The position numbers were made by a program, and so were the translations under genes. Source: JAJTFA01 sp051715425 (lineage in GTDB: Bacteria; Bacteroidota; Bacteroidia; UKL13-3). From it: 64,000 bases of DNA. The stretch spans positions 124,001-188,000 of the forward strand of contig JBPXJS010000039.1 in NCBI GenBank assembly GCA_051715425.1. Direction: 5' to 3'. Below, piece by piece: positions 38,262 to 47,560 of the stretch. The notes below the pieces were generated by a model, which saw only the letters and a list, made by a program, of their open reading frames with translations, was not told where the DNA came from and searched no databases. The first letter of the stretch is position 1. Every line of letters starts with the position of its first letter.

Positions 38262-39587
38262 CTATTTGGCAATAAGTTGCCAAATGTCGTTTCCAAAAAT
38301 CAATACCATTAATGTGAGCAGGATAATCATGCCGGCAGTTTGAATGCGCTCCATGGCTTTATCGCTAAGGGGTTTTCCGGTAATCATCTCCACACAAAGA
38401 AGTACCACATGCCCTCCATCAAGTGCGGGAATTGGAAGGATATTCATAAAGGCTAAACCAAGAGAAATCAATGCGGTAAATAACCAAAATCTGCTCCATA
38501 TCCATTCTCCACCGTAAAACTTAGCTATTCCAATTGGTCCCTGAACGGCTTTATTTGCAGGAATATCTCCACTAAAAATTTTACCCCATCCGCGCACCTG
38601 TAAAGCAATTGTTTCAACAGCTTTGTTTACTCCCATTGGGAAGGACTGAAAGAAGCCGTATTTTATAGAATCATAGGTAAATTCTGTTGTTTTAGGCATA
38701 AATCCTACTTTTCCTGTGGCATCAACAGCTACTTTAAATAACAAGGTATCTGCTCCCCTCAGGATAGAAAATTGTGCATCCTTATCGGATTTGGTTTTAA
38801 GTGCAGCCTGAAACTCATCAAAAAACAGAATAGGCGTAGAGTCCACTGCGATAATTTTATCATCTGTTTTAAGGCCTGCTTTTTCTGCATTATAGCCGGG
38901 GGTTACCTGATCAACACTAAAGGTCATACGGGGAACAAAAAAATCGGCCTTTGTTTGTGAAGTGAATTTTTTTGTAAAATCATCTGGCAGAGAAATGTCA
39001 ATTGTGGCTCCATCCCGTTCTACTTTATACACTGTTTTATCCCCAAGCATTTCATCACTACCTATTGCATCCTCAAAGTATTTTATTGGAGTGCCATTAA
39101 GTGAAATGAGTTTGTCTCCTTTTTTGAATCCAACACTTTCGGCCAGTTCATTGGGTACAATACCATATTTAAGTGATTCGTTTACCGTATACTTTTCACC
39201 GTAATAGAAAGAAATCATCGCGAAGATGAAAATACCTGCAATTACATTCATCACCACTCCTCCAATCATCACAATAAGTCTTTGCCAGGCTGGTTTGCTT
39301 CTGAATTCCCATGGTTGAGGTGGCAATTTCATGGCTTCCTTGTCCATGCTTTCATCAATCATTCCGGCAATTTTTACATAACCTCCAAGTGGCAGCCAGC
39401 CAATGCCCCATTCTGTTTCACCCCGTTTAATGCTAAACAGTTTTTTGCCCCAGGCATCAAAAAAGAGGTAAAACTTTTCTACTTTAATTCCGAAGGCACG
39501 AGCGGCCCAGTAGTGTCCAAGTTCGTGAAGTATAACCAATATTGAAATGCCCGCAATAAGCTGGGCTGCCATAATTAATCCTTGCAT
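38262..39587 (-). CDS. rseP: RIP metalloprotease RseP (site-2 protease)
   Basis: 441 residues, normal length. The first membrane helix carries the zinc motif HELGH (residues 21-25) and the last part NILPIPALDGGH gives the third ligand. Two PDZ domains lie at about 115-280 (VGFKKGDKLISLNG and AGLKTDDKIIAVD). It cuts transmembrane anti-sigma factors within the membrane. It follows dxr on the same strand with a 74-nt gap; dxr-rseP adjacency is common in bacteria. Confidence 0.95.
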   Translation of the reverse strand: MQGLIMAAQLIAGISILVILHELGHYWAARAFGIKVEKFYLFFDAWGKKLFSIKRGETEWGIGWLPLGGYVKIAGMIDESMDKEAMKLPPQPWEFRSKPAWQRLIVMIGGVVMNVIAGIFIFAMISFYYGEKYTVNESLKYGIVPNELAESVGFKKGDKLISLNGTPIKYFEDAIGSDEMLGDKTVYKVERDGATIDISLPDDFTKKFTSQTKADFFVPRMTFSVDQVTPGYNAEKAGLKTDDKIIAVDSTPILFFDEFQAALKTKSDKDAQFSILRGADTLLFKVAVDATGKVGFMPKTTEFTYDSIKYGFFQSFPMGVNKAVETIALQVRGWGKIFSGDIPANKAVQGPIGIAKFYGGEWIWSRFWLFTALISLGLAFMNILPIPALDGGHVVLLCVEMITGKPLSDKAMERIQTAGMIILLTLMVLIFGNDIWQLIAK

Positions 39588-39661
39588 TGTTCAGTTTAAA
39601 TGATTGATTGTAAAAGTGGTGCGAAAATAGGGATTATAGCCACACATTTTCAGCATTTTTT

Positions 39662-40810
39662 CTAAATGAGGGAAGCTGCTGTTTTTCTGGTTTCCATATC
39701 TGTATGAACGTAATCTTCCAGCGTTGGGTTTTTTACAAAGGCAACTTTTTGCATGCATTGCTCATTTATTTCGGCTATTTGAAGAAACTTAATTTTATCC
39801 TTCAGGAATGCATCAACGGCTATTTCATTGGCAGCATTAAGGATACAGGCCATATTACCACCCGCATTCATGGCTTCGTAAGCAAGAGCCAGGTTGCGAA
39901 AAGTTTCTTTATCCGGTTCTTCAAAGGTTAGGGTATTGATTTCCTTAAAGCTCATTCTTTTAAAACCGGTATTTACCCTTTCCGGAAAGAAAAAGGCATA
40001 ATGGATAGGCAGTTTCATATCGGGCAAACCCATTTGGGCTTTAATACTTCCATCATTAAACTCTACCATACTATGTATAATACTTTGAGGATGGATAACG
40101 GCTTCAATTTGTGATCCCTTTACACCAAACAACCATTTTGCCTCAATTACCTCAAGACCTTTGTTCATTAATGTGGCGGAGTCGATGGTGATTTTTGCAC
40201 CCATGGTCCAGTTGGGGTGTTTAAGAGCCTGGGCACGTGTTACCTCAGCCAGTTCGTTCCTTTTTTTACCTCTGAATGGTCCGCCACTGGCTGTAAGAAT
40301 AATTTTATCAATGGCATTAAGGTCTTCTCCAACCAGACACTGGAAAATGGCTGAATGTTCTGAATCAACAGGAATCAGGTCAACCCGGTTTTCTGCACAT
40401 AATTTGGTGATAAGCTCACCTGCCACAACCAGGGTTTCTTTGTTTGCCAAAGCAATGCGTTTTTTGTTTTGAATGGCTTTGATGGTAGGCTGTAATCCGC
40501 TGTATCCAACCATGGCGGTGAGCACCGTATCGGCAGATGTGATATCCATTACATCTGCTATGGATTTGCTTCCGGCAAACACCTTTATATCATAAGCGTT
40601 AAGTGCCTCTTTTACCTGTAAATATTTACTATCATCGGCAATTACAACATGTGAGGGATTGAACTCTTTTGCCTGACTTATCAGCAGATCTGCGTTGCTA
40701 TTGGCAGTTAATACTTCAACTGAAATTCTGTCGGGCTGTTCGCGCGCTATTTCAAGGGCTTGTGTTCCAATGGAGCCGGTGCTTCCAAGTATGGCTATTT
40801 TCTTTTTCAT
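39662..40810 (-). CDS. dxr: 1-deoxy-D-xylulose 5-phosphate reductoisomerase
   Basis: 382 residues. NADPH site IAILGSTGSIGTQALE near the N-terminus, catalytic region VDSEHSAIFQCL, TASGGPFRG, and NKGLEVIEAKWLFG. It converts DXP to MEP in the non-mevalonate isoprenoid pathway. Its start overlaps the ORF6N gene stop by 4 nt. Confidence 0.97.
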   Translation of the reverse strand: MKKKIAILGSTGSIGTQALEIAREQPDRISVEVLTANSNADLLISQAKEFNPSHVVIADDSKYLQVKEALNAYDIKVFAGSKSIADVMDITSADTVLTAMVGYSGLQPTIKAIQNKKRIALANKETLVVAGELITKLCAENRVDLIPVDSEHSAIFQCLVGEDLNAIDKIILTASGGPFRGKKRNELAEVTRAQALKHPNWTMGAKITIDSATLMNKGLEVIEAKWLFGVKGSQIEAVIHPQSIIHSMVEFNDGSIKAQMGLPDMKLPIHYAFFFPERVNTGFKRMSFKEINTLTFEEPDKETFRNLALAYEAMNAGGNMACILNAANEIAVDAFLKDKIKFLQIAEINEQCMQKVAFVKNPTLEDYVHTDMETRKTAASLI

Positions 40811-41313
40811 TCTTTTTCGCGTTTAAACCCGATTAGCTTCCTTGGCTGATTTTCTTGATGAATAAGTTTTTTAATGGCTTCAAATACCATTTGGAATTTT
40901 TCGTCATATTTCTTTTCTAACGATTCAATCTTTTTTGAGAGATCTTTATTGGAATCCATCAGTTTTCTGAGTTGAACAAAAGTTCTCATAATAGCAATAT
41001 TAACCTCAACAGCTTGTTGTGATTTAAGGATACCAGAAAGCATTGCTACCCCTTGTTCTGTAAATGCAAATGGCTGATACCTGGATCCACCCCAACTTGA
41101 GGTCACAATTTGTGATCTCAAGTTTGACCATTCTCCGGTGGTTAATTCAAACATAAAATCCTCCGGAAAGCGAATCATATTTCTTTTCACTGTTTGTTTA
41201 AGGACTCTGGTTTCAACCCCATAAAGTTGTGCCAGATCAAAATCTAGCATCACCTGTTCGCCTCTTATTAAATAAATTTGAGAAGCTATTTTTTGTTCTT
41301 TATTAATTGCCAC
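40807..41313 (-). CDS. ORF6N-domain DNA-binding protein
   Basis: 168 residues, reading from GTG 41313. The ORF6N domain (about 10-100) contains VMLDFDLAQLYGVETRVLKQ, NMIRFPEDFMF and PFAFTEQGVAMLS. The C-terminus is a coiled coil (LSKKIESLEKKYDEKFQMVF). ORF6N is a phage-type KilA-N-related domain, common as isolated genes in Bacteroidetes chromosomes; the function is unknown. It lies in the GH3-dxr operon with a 5-nt gap upstream and a 4-nt overlap with dxr. No other phage gene is near. Confidence 0.88.
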   Translation of the reverse strand: MAINKEQKIASQIYLIRGEQVMLDFDLAQLYGVETRVLKQTVKRNMIRFPEDFMFELTTGEWSNLRSQIVTSSWGGSRYQPFAFTEQGVAMLSGILKSQQAVEVNIAIMRTFVQLRKLMDSNKDLSKKIESLEKKYDEKFQMVFEAIKKLIHQENQPRKLIGFKREKE

Positions 41314-41318
41314 GATTA

Positions 41319-42824
41319 TTAAGTATTGCTTGCAATATACTTATTTAAACTTTCAGCCATTTTTCTATCATTGCTAAGCCGTGGCACCTTGTTTTGCCCA
41401 CCCAGCTTACCCTCTGTTTTCATATAGCTAATAAAAGAATTTGGTTTAAGGCTATTTAAAACAAGCGTTCTCAAAATACCACCAGAAATAAGATCGTTAT
41501 AGTAGCTGTTTTTTGATTGCAAAGCCTCATCTACTTTTATTGCAAATGATGTTAAGTCAGCAGGAGGTTTTCCAAACTCAACAAACCACTCATGGTAAGG
41601 TAAGCCGCTGTTGGGAGTTACCTGCGGAGCCACAGTAAATTCAATTACTTCTACGTTTTCTTCTTTAGCCACACTCATCAGTGCATGTTCTACTTCTTCG
41701 CCAATAACGTGTTCGCCAAAAGCCGAAATAAAATGTTTGATGCGGCCTGTAACCAAAATCCGGTATGGGTTTTTAGAAACAAATTTGATGGTATCGCCAA
41801 TATTATAACCAAACAATCCGGCATTGGTATTTAAAATAATGGCGTAGTTTTTATCCATTTCAACATCCTTTAAACTAACCCTCGTTGGGTTTTCATTAAA
41901 GAACTCATCAACCGGAATAAACTCATAAAATATTCCATTATTGGTGAGCAGTAATAAGCCTTTATGTTGCTGCGAATCCTGATAAGCAATAAAACCCTCG
42001 CTGGCCGGGTAGGTTTCGATGGTATCAATTTTTCTGCCAATACTTTGCTCTATTTTGGCCCTGTAAGGTTCGAAATTTACCCCACCATATACAAACAGAT
42101 TGAAGTTTGGAAATATTTCGCTTACCGTTTTTTTTCCGGCTTTTTCGCAAAGCTTGTCGAAATACATTTGTACCCACGGTGGAATACCACTAATGAGGGT
42201 CATGTTTTGGTGGAGTGTTTCATCAACAATGGCATCTACTTTTTGTTCCCAATCATCAATACAATTTGTTTGATAGGAGGGCATTTGGTTTTTGCGCAGG
42301 TATTGCGGAACATGGTGGTTAACGATGCCACTTAAACGTCCGGTAAAAATGCCATTTTTCTTATCCATTTCGGGGCTTCCGGAAAGAAAAATGAGTTTGC
42401 CGTCAACAAAACCGGCATTGCCTGTTTCTGCAATATAACAAAGCAGGGCATTGCGTGCGGAGTTGATATGGAAAGGAATAGAATCTTTGGTAATGGGAAT
42501 ATACTTTACTCCTGAGGTGGTTCCGCTTGTTTTGGCAAAGTACAAAGGTTTTCCGGGCCACAATACGTTTTCTTCGCCATCTACCACACGGTTGATGTAT
42601 GCGGATAAACCTTCATAATCGTTTACCGGAACTGCATGCTTATAATCATCATAGGATTTTATTTTTTCGAAGCCATGATCTTTACCAAACACTGTATTTG
42701 CAGCAGTTTGTATTAATGCTAACATGGTTTTTTCCTGATCGGCCAATGCATTGATTGCATCCCGCTGCACTTGTTTGCTGATTAATGACGCAAATGGTTT
42801 GGCTAAAAGTGATTTGATTCCCAT
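41319..42824 (-). CDS. GH3 family acyl-acid-amido synthetase-like protein
   Basis: 501 residues from ATG 42824. A longer frame starting at 42857 would translate through a terminator hairpin and was rejected. The GH3 pattern is seen as FAKTSGTTSGVKYIPIT (phosphate loop), YPASEGFIAYQD and ALYNIGDTIKF-like VGYNIGDTIKF. Plant GH3 enzymes adenylate hormones and conjugate them to amino acids; bacterial members are little studied. It is the first gene of the GH3-ORF6N-dxr operon. Confidence 0.9.
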   Translation of the reverse strand: MGIKSLLAKPFASLISKQVQRDAINALADQEKTMLALIQTAANTVFGKDHGFEKIKSYDDYKHAVPVNDYEGLSAYINRVVDGEENVLWPGKPLYFAKTSGTTSGVKYIPITKDSIPFHINSARNALLCYIAETGNAGFVDGKLIFLSGSPEMDKKNGIFTGRLSGIVNHHVPQYLRKNQMPSYQTNCIDDWEQKVDAIVDETLHQNMTLISGIPPWVQMYFDKLCEKAGKKTVSEIFPNFNLFVYGGVNFEPYRAKIEQSIGRKIDTIETYPASEGFIAYQDSQQHKGLLLLTNNGIFYEFIPVDEFFNENPTRVSLKDVEMDKNYAIILNTNAGLFGYNIGDTIKFVSKNPYRILVTGRIKHFISAFGEHVIGEEVEHALMSVAKEENVEVIEFTVAPQVTPNSGLPYHEWFVEFGKPPADLTSFAIKVDEALQSKNSYYNDLISGGILRTLVLNSLKPNSFISYMKTEGKLGGQNKVPRLSNDRKMAESLNKYIASNT

Positions 42825-42825
42825 A

Positions 42826-42854
42826 ATAAAAAAAGACGCGTTGGTGCGCGTCTT
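42826..42854 (-). terminator. Terminator hairpin after the DUF4139 gene
   Basis: AAGACGCG-TTGGTG-CGCGTCTT (42833-42854) is an 8-bp stem followed on the minus strand by seven T. It terminates the DUF4139 operon and lies directly against the next promoter. Confidence 0.85.
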
Positions 42855-42862
42855 CAAAGGTA
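42855..42862 (-). promoter_or_regulatory. -7 box TACCTTTG for the GH3-ORF6N-dxr operon
   Basis: Minus-strand TACCTTTG, 13 nt past the DUF4139 stop and adjoining the terminator hairpin. The predicted transcription start falls inside the hairpin arm, about 24 nt before the ATG at 42824. Confidence 0.6.
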
Positions 42863-42875
42863 TAATTGTTTTATT

Positions 42876-44522
42876 TTAGTAAGGAGTGATTATTTTTTCT
42901 TTGGGATATTTTACTTCAAAGCTAAATTTTAATGTTTGAGATTTTTCAGCATCAAGCACCAGTTTCCACTTTAACTTGCCTGTAGTTTCATCGTATTCTG
43001 CACCCCCATTATTCAGTAGCTTAATTTCTATTTCTTTATCTGTAGAAACTGGAATCTGATCTTCTATAATAATGGTAATGGCTTCTTTACGTGTATTGCG
43101 AACACTGATTTCCCATGTGCTTAATTCCTTTTTATTGCCACCTGTAAATGTTTTGCTGCTAAAGTCTTTTAGCATGGTGCGTTGAATCTGAATCCGTTTA
43201 TCCCTGCCTAATGAAAGCAAAATAGAATCACTTGAGGTGCCATTGATATATGTTTTACCGGTGAATGTTCCATCAAAATACACATTGGCCTCCCCGCTTA
43301 TCTGATTTACCAAATCGTTTCCGGATACCCGTGCAGTAACAAATGCATCTTTATCCATTTTGGGTACTGCACCATAGGCATAAACAGCATCGAGGTTATT
43401 TACGGTTAAGTCAACCTGATGTGGATTGTTATCGCTTGGGATGGTATAGGCCGAGGTAACGTTAAACTCAATATTAACCGCTGTTTGTTGCACAGTGGCT
43501 GCACCAGCAGAAAATTGAGGTGCTTCGGCATCTGCGCTCGTGGCGGCTTTCTCAAGTGCTTTTCCCTTGTAAGCGGGGGCGGCTTCATACTTCATCACAG
43601 GTTGATTAAAACCGATAAATTGGGTTTCGATGGTTGGTTTTGTGCCACCTTCATTTGGATTGGCTGTGCTCAGTTTGAGTACCACATTTTTCCAATCTTC
43701 ACCTGTGGCCTGTGTAATATATGCTTTACTCACCAGTTGAAGTGGTGTTTTGGTGTCTTTTACACGGATATCATAAAAAGGATTCCAACTGGTATTGCCG
43801 GTAAGGTAGTTAAATTCAATTTTACTGTTGTTTACTGCCGACAGCGTTTTTACCGTAATTACAATCTCTACTATATTGTTTTGTCCGCTGTTAAACTCAT
43901 CGAGTTGAGCCTGCAGTTTTTGATGAATGGCTTGCAGTTTTTTCTCCTGATTGGTGTGTTTTAAAAGCTCTTCACCTATTTCTACACTGCGCTTGCGGTA
44001 AAGGGAAAGAGCATCTTCGAGGTCTTCTACTTTAACTCCCGAGTTTGCACCACCGATATGTTTGTTGGAGTTTAATACATCTTTTTCAAGAGCTAAACCT
44101 TCTTTTTTAATACGCAGCAATTCCAGTGCATGTTTGATGGATTGGAGTGAGTCCTCCAGATCAACAATTACCTTAGGTTTTTCATCAGCTTTTAAAAAGT
44201 TATTGCGTTGAGAAACGGAAAGCAGGGTAATATTGCTCTCTGTTTTTACCTGAAGGCTGTTAAGGTTGATGTAAGGAGAAATTTTATCGAACACCAAATT
44301 GGTGGTACCTGGTTGGAGGGATACTTTAGCCACACGCGTAACCTGAGCCTGATTTAAAAAGACTGTTACATTGGTAATGGAAGAAGAAACCCTTTGTTCT
44401 GGTTCTGACGCAGAAGAAACAAAAGGGGTAAGAGCGAAAAAAAGAGCAATTGCACCTTTAATGAAAAAGTGTGCGGAAATGCCTCTTTTCTGATTGTTCA
44501 AATTACAACGGAATGTTTCCAT
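42876..44522 (-). CDS. DUF4139 domain protein
   Basis: 548 residues. A hydrophobic signal region (GAIALFFALTPFVSSAS) follows about 25 residues of N-terminal extension, so the true start may be a non-ATG codon nearer the signal peptide. A coiled coil (about 115-210) and the DUF4139 domain (about 215-545: YLTGNTSWNPFYDIRV, ISVRNTRKEAITIIIEDQIP) are visible. Related proteins include mucoidy inhibitor A; the function is unknown. It overlaps the carboxylase gene by 20 nt and ends before a terminator. Confidence 0.85.
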   Translation of the reverse strand: METFRCNLNNQKRGISAHFFIKGAIALFFALTPFVSSASEPEQRVSSSITNVTVFLNQAQVTRVAKVSLQPGTTNLVFDKISPYINLNSLQVKTESNITLLSVSQRNNFLKADEKPKVIVDLEDSLQSIKHALELLRIKKEGLALEKDVLNSNKHIGGANSGVKVEDLEDALSLYRKRSVEIGEELLKHTNQEKKLQAIHQKLQAQLDEFNSGQNNIVEIVITVKTLSAVNNSKIEFNYLTGNTSWNPFYDIRVKDTKTPLQLVSKAYITQATGEDWKNVVLKLSTANPNEGGTKPTIETQFIGFNQPVMKYEAAPAYKGKALEKAATSADAEAPQFSAGAATVQQTAVNIEFNVTSAYTIPSDNNPHQVDLTVNNLDAVYAYGAVPKMDKDAFVTARVSGNDLVNQISGEANVYFDGTFTGKTYINGTSSDSILLSLGRDKRIQIQRTMLKDFSSKTFTGGNKKELSTWEISVRNTRKEAITIIIEDQIPVSTDKEIEIKLLNNGGAEYDETTGKLKWKLVLDAEKSQTLKFSFEVKYPKEKIITPY

Positions 44523-46041
44523 GTTTTTTTCTGGGTAAGTTGGCTACTTTATTTTCCAGCATTTTAAATGCTTTGATCAACTTCAAACGTGTTTCTTCCG
44601 GGAATATTACTTCATCAATAAAGCCACGCTCAGCGGCACGGTATGGGTTGGCAAAGAGGTCGCCATATTCTTTTTCTTTTTTTGCAAGTTCGGCTGCCTG
44701 ATCTGCTGCACTGTCGATTTCTTTTTTGAAAATAATTTCAGCTGCACCTTTGGCTCCCATCACGGCAATTTCAGCACTTGGCCAGGCAAAATTCATATCG
44801 GCACCAATGTGTTTGCTGTTCATTACATCATATGCTCCACCGTATGCTTTACGTGTAATCACGGTAACTCTTGGAACTGTTGCCTCGCAGAAAGCATAAA
44901 GTAATTTGGCTCCGTTTGTAATAATGGCATTCCACTCCTGATCTGTGCCAGGCAAAAATCCGGGAACGTCTTCAAATACCAGTAAAGGAATATTAAAAGA
45001 GTCGCAAAAACGCACAAAACGAGCGGCTTTTTGTGAGGCATGAATATCCAGGCAACCGGCAAGCTGTGAAGGCTGGTTACCTACAATACCGATACTTCTT
45101 CCGGCCAAACGCGCAAAACCAACTACAATATTTTCGGCAAAGTTTTTATGTACTTCATAAAATGATCCTTCATCGGCAATATGCTCAATCACCTCACGCA
45201 TATCATAGGGCTGATTTGGATTTGCCGGCACAATATCTTTCAGCCCCTGGCGCATTTCATCTGCAGCTTCATATGGGAGGTGCGGAGTGTGTTCTTCACA
45301 ATTTTCAGGAATATAGCTGATCAGTTTTTTCAACTGATTGATGCAATCAATTTCGTTTGCTGCTGTAAAATGGGCTACCCCGCTTTTAGTTGAGTGAACA
45401 GAAGCACCACCGAGTTCTTCAGAGGTTACTTCCTCATGAGTAACCGTTTTTACCACATTGGGGCCAGTAACAAACATATAGGAAGTATTTTCAACCATCA
45501 TAATAAAGTCTGTAATGGCCGGGCTATAAACAGCTCCACCAGCACATGGTCCCATAATGGCAGAAATCTGAGGTATAACACCGCTGGCCATGGTGTTTCG
45601 GTAAAAAATATCGGCATAACCCCCAAGAGATACAACACCTTCCTGAATACGCGCACCACCCGAATCGTTGAGTCCGATAATGGGTGCACCGTTTTTCATA
45701 GCCAGGTCCATCAGCTTACAAATTTTTTCAGCATGGGTTTCGCTTAGCGAGCCGCCAAAAACAGTAAAGTCTTGCGAAAAAACATAAACCAAACGACCAC
45801 TAATGGTGCCATAACCGGTAACGACACCATCGCCCAGAAACTGCTGTTTTTCCATTCCAAAGTCTTTGCTTCTGTGTGTAACAAAAGCTCCAATTTCTTC
45901 AAACGAGCCTTCATCCAGCAGGAAGTGGATTCTTTCGCGGGCTGTGAGTTTGCCCTTTTTATGTTGTGCATCAATTCTGGCCTGTCCGCCACCTTCAAGG
46001 GCTTTTTGGCGCATGTCGTTTAATAAGTCTCTTTTATTCAT
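44503..46041 (-). CDS. Acyl-CoA carboxylase beta subunit (propionyl-CoA type)
   Basis: 512 residues from the ATG at 46041, which matches the family N-terminus (NKRDLLNDMRQKALEGGG). A longer frame adds 37 unlikely residues inside the GNAT gene. The carboxyltransferase shows GGARIQEGVVSLGGYAD, GPCAGGAVYSPAITDF, PGFLPGTDQEW and KAYGGAYDVMNSKHIG, the biotin and acyl-CoA pocket residues. It likely transfers carboxybiotin to propionyl-CoA; a methylmalonyl-CoA decarboxylase alpha subunit cannot be excluded. No biotin carboxylase or biotin carrier gene is in the window. It overlaps the GNAT stop by 8 nt. Confidence 0.93.
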   Translation of the reverse strand: MNKRDLLNDMRQKALEGGGQARIDAQHKKGKLTARERIHFLLDEGSFEEIGAFVTHRSKDFGMEKQQFLGDGVVTGYGTISGRLVYVFSQDFTVFGGSLSETHAEKICKLMDLAMKNGAPIIGLNDSGGARIQEGVVSLGGYADIFYRNTMASGVIPQISAIMGPCAGGAVYSPAITDFIMMVENTSYMFVTGPNVVKTVTHEEVTSEELGGASVHSTKSGVAHFTAANEIDCINQLKKLISYIPENCEEHTPHLPYEAADEMRQGLKDIVPANPNQPYDMREVIEHIADEGSFYEVHKNFAENIVVGFARLAGRSIGIVGNQPSQLAGCLDIHASQKAARFVRFCDSFNIPLLVFEDVPGFLPGTDQEWNAIITNGAKLLYAFCEATVPRVTVITRKAYGGAYDVMNSKHIGADMNFAWPSAEIAVMGAKGAAEIIFKKEIDSAADQAAELAKKEKEYGDLFANPYRAAERGFIDEVIFPEETRLKLIKAFKMLENKVANLPRKKHGNIPL

Positions 46042-46570
46042 TCCAGATGGTGTAGAGTTTTGTGTCGATGTAGCTCCCATTTTTTTTATAGTATTTAAGA
46101 AGGTTTGCTTCCAATGTGTACCCACACTTTTGAAGCACCTTTTGGCTTGCAATATTATGTATAAAAACCGGAGCAGAAATACGATTTAATTTAAATGTAT
46201 GAAAAGCCCAGAGGGTAAAAGTTTTCAAACATTTAGTGATTATTCCCCGGCCATGATAAGCGGGCAGCAGGTAATAACCCACTTTCCCTCTGTGTTCGCG
46301 GTGTTTATCGGTATGCAACTCCAGCCCCACGCTTCCAATCATTTTGTTGTGATTGCGGAGGCGGATGGCATAATTGAGGTGCAACTCGTATTTATTGTAA
46401 AGGTCTTTATTGAAGTTGAGAAACCAACGGGCATCTTCTTCGGTATATGGAAAAGGCAGGGTAAGCAGGTTATCAATAATAGCGGGATTATTGAGGCAAA
46501 CGATAAGCTGAGGAATATCTTCTTCTGTAAAAGGGCTTAGGTATATGTCGTCAGAAACGATTATTTCCAT
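46034..46570 (-). CDS. RimJ/RimL-type GNAT acetyltransferase
   Basis: 178 residues. Acetyltransf_3 pattern: YLSPFTEEDIPQLIVCL at the N-terminus, MIGSVGLELHTDKHREHRGK, then the acetyl-CoA loop VGYYLLPAYHGRGIITKCLK and NIASQKVLQKCGY. It may acetylate a ribosomal protein or small molecule; the substrate is unknown. It overlaps the T9SS gene by 10 nt and the carboxylase start by 8 nt, in a tightly packed operon. Confidence 0.88.
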   Translation of the reverse strand: MEIIVSDDIYLSPFTEEDIPQLIVCLNNPAIIDNLLTLPFPYTEEDARWFLNFNKDLYNKYELHLNYAIRLRNHNKMIGSVGLELHTDKHREHRGKVGYYLLPAYHGRGIITKCLKTFTLWAFHTFKLNRISAPVFIHNIASQKVLQKCGYTLEANLLKYYKKNGSYIDTKLYTIWNE

Positions 46571-47382
46571 ATAAGCAGTTTTTCTGTGTATTGTTTTCCT
46601 GCACTATCAGAAATAATCAGTTGATAGTAGCCATTAATAAAGGCAGATACATCAATTATTGCTGTAGTTATACCCCCAAATGCTGATTGTGAGACGAGTT
46701 TTCCGCAGATATCAGTAATGGTAACAGATTGAATACCGGCAGTTGGTATAGAAAGTTGAACCTTGTAAGAGGCCGGATTAGGGTACAATTCAACTTTTTG
46801 GGCTTTACTAATAGGTATTCCCACGTTCCATAAGCTGAACCGGATATAATCAATAAATAATATGGGTTTACCGGTAAACGGGGTTGTATGATCAGCCGTA
46901 AAAATGATGATACAGGTATCAGGTTGTTGTGAAAGTGTTGGGAGGTTAAAATGGTATTGGTTCCACTTTACAGCAAGGGTATCAACACCTGAAAATATTG
47001 GTTTAATGGTATCGGTGTGGCTGTATAACAAAGTGCCGCTTTTATTGAATTTAATTGTGAAAAGGGCATACTGATTGAGAGTAGCCGGAAGATAAAAGGC
47101 ATCAAACGAAAGACTTTTTGGTGAGGACGAATAGGCGAATGTATCGGTCACTATTCCTTTGGGATTGGCAACTGCTGAATCATTTTCCAAAACCATAAAG
47201 TAACTGCCATTTGTTGCACTAAAGGGAATAGCCCCAATGAGCTTTAAGGCATGCGTTCCTGATTTGCCGCTGATGGTGGTCCAACCGGTGAGGCCATTGC
47301 TATCGGGTTCAAATGATAAATTGCCCTGGCCGTGGGATGTGAGCCCCATCAAAAAAAGGATAAAAAAAGCTACAAAACGCAT
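46561..47382 (-). CDS. Secreted protein with T9SS sorting domain
   Basis: 273 residues from ATG 47382, where a signal peptide (FVAFFILFLMGLTSHGQ) begins; 18 further upstream residues are possible but unlikely. The middle is a beta-sandwich (about 20-190), resembling carbohydrate-binding or jelly-roll modules (NLSFEPDSNGLTGWTTI). The T9SS type A tail covers the last ~75 residues (VELYPNPASYKVQLS...NGYYQLIISDSAGKQYTEKLLIWK). It overlaps the GNAT gene by 10 nt. Confidence 0.8.
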   Translation of the reverse strand: MRFVAFFILFLMGLTSHGQGNLSFEPDSNGLTGWTTISGKSGTHALKLIGAIPFSATNGSYFMVLENDSAVANPKGIVTDTFAYSSSPKSLSFDAFYLPATLNQYALFTIKFNKSGTLLYSHTDTIKPIFSGVDTLAVKWNQYHFNLPTLSQQPDTCIIIFTADHTTPFTGKPILFIDYIRFSLWNVGIPISKAQKVELYPNPASYKVQLSIPTAGIQSVTITDICGKLVSQSAFGGITTAIIDVSAFINGYYQLIISDSAGKQYTEKLLIWK

Positions 47383-47560
47383 GCGTGCAAGATAATAAAC
47401 GGAGATGAATAAATACCTAATATGGGAAGTACCCATGATGCGTAGTTTGTAATGGCTTAAATGAAAGGTTATAAGGCGTTTGTAATTTAGGCATAACTTA
47501 TTTGATTAAAGTTTTATAAACCCGTTTTTGTGTTTTAATTTGCTCCTTTAAATCATACAG

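Noticed and set aside
46042..46152. 37-residue extension of the carboxylase
   Set aside because: It lies inside the GNAT gene in another frame and does not resemble the carboxylase N-terminus.
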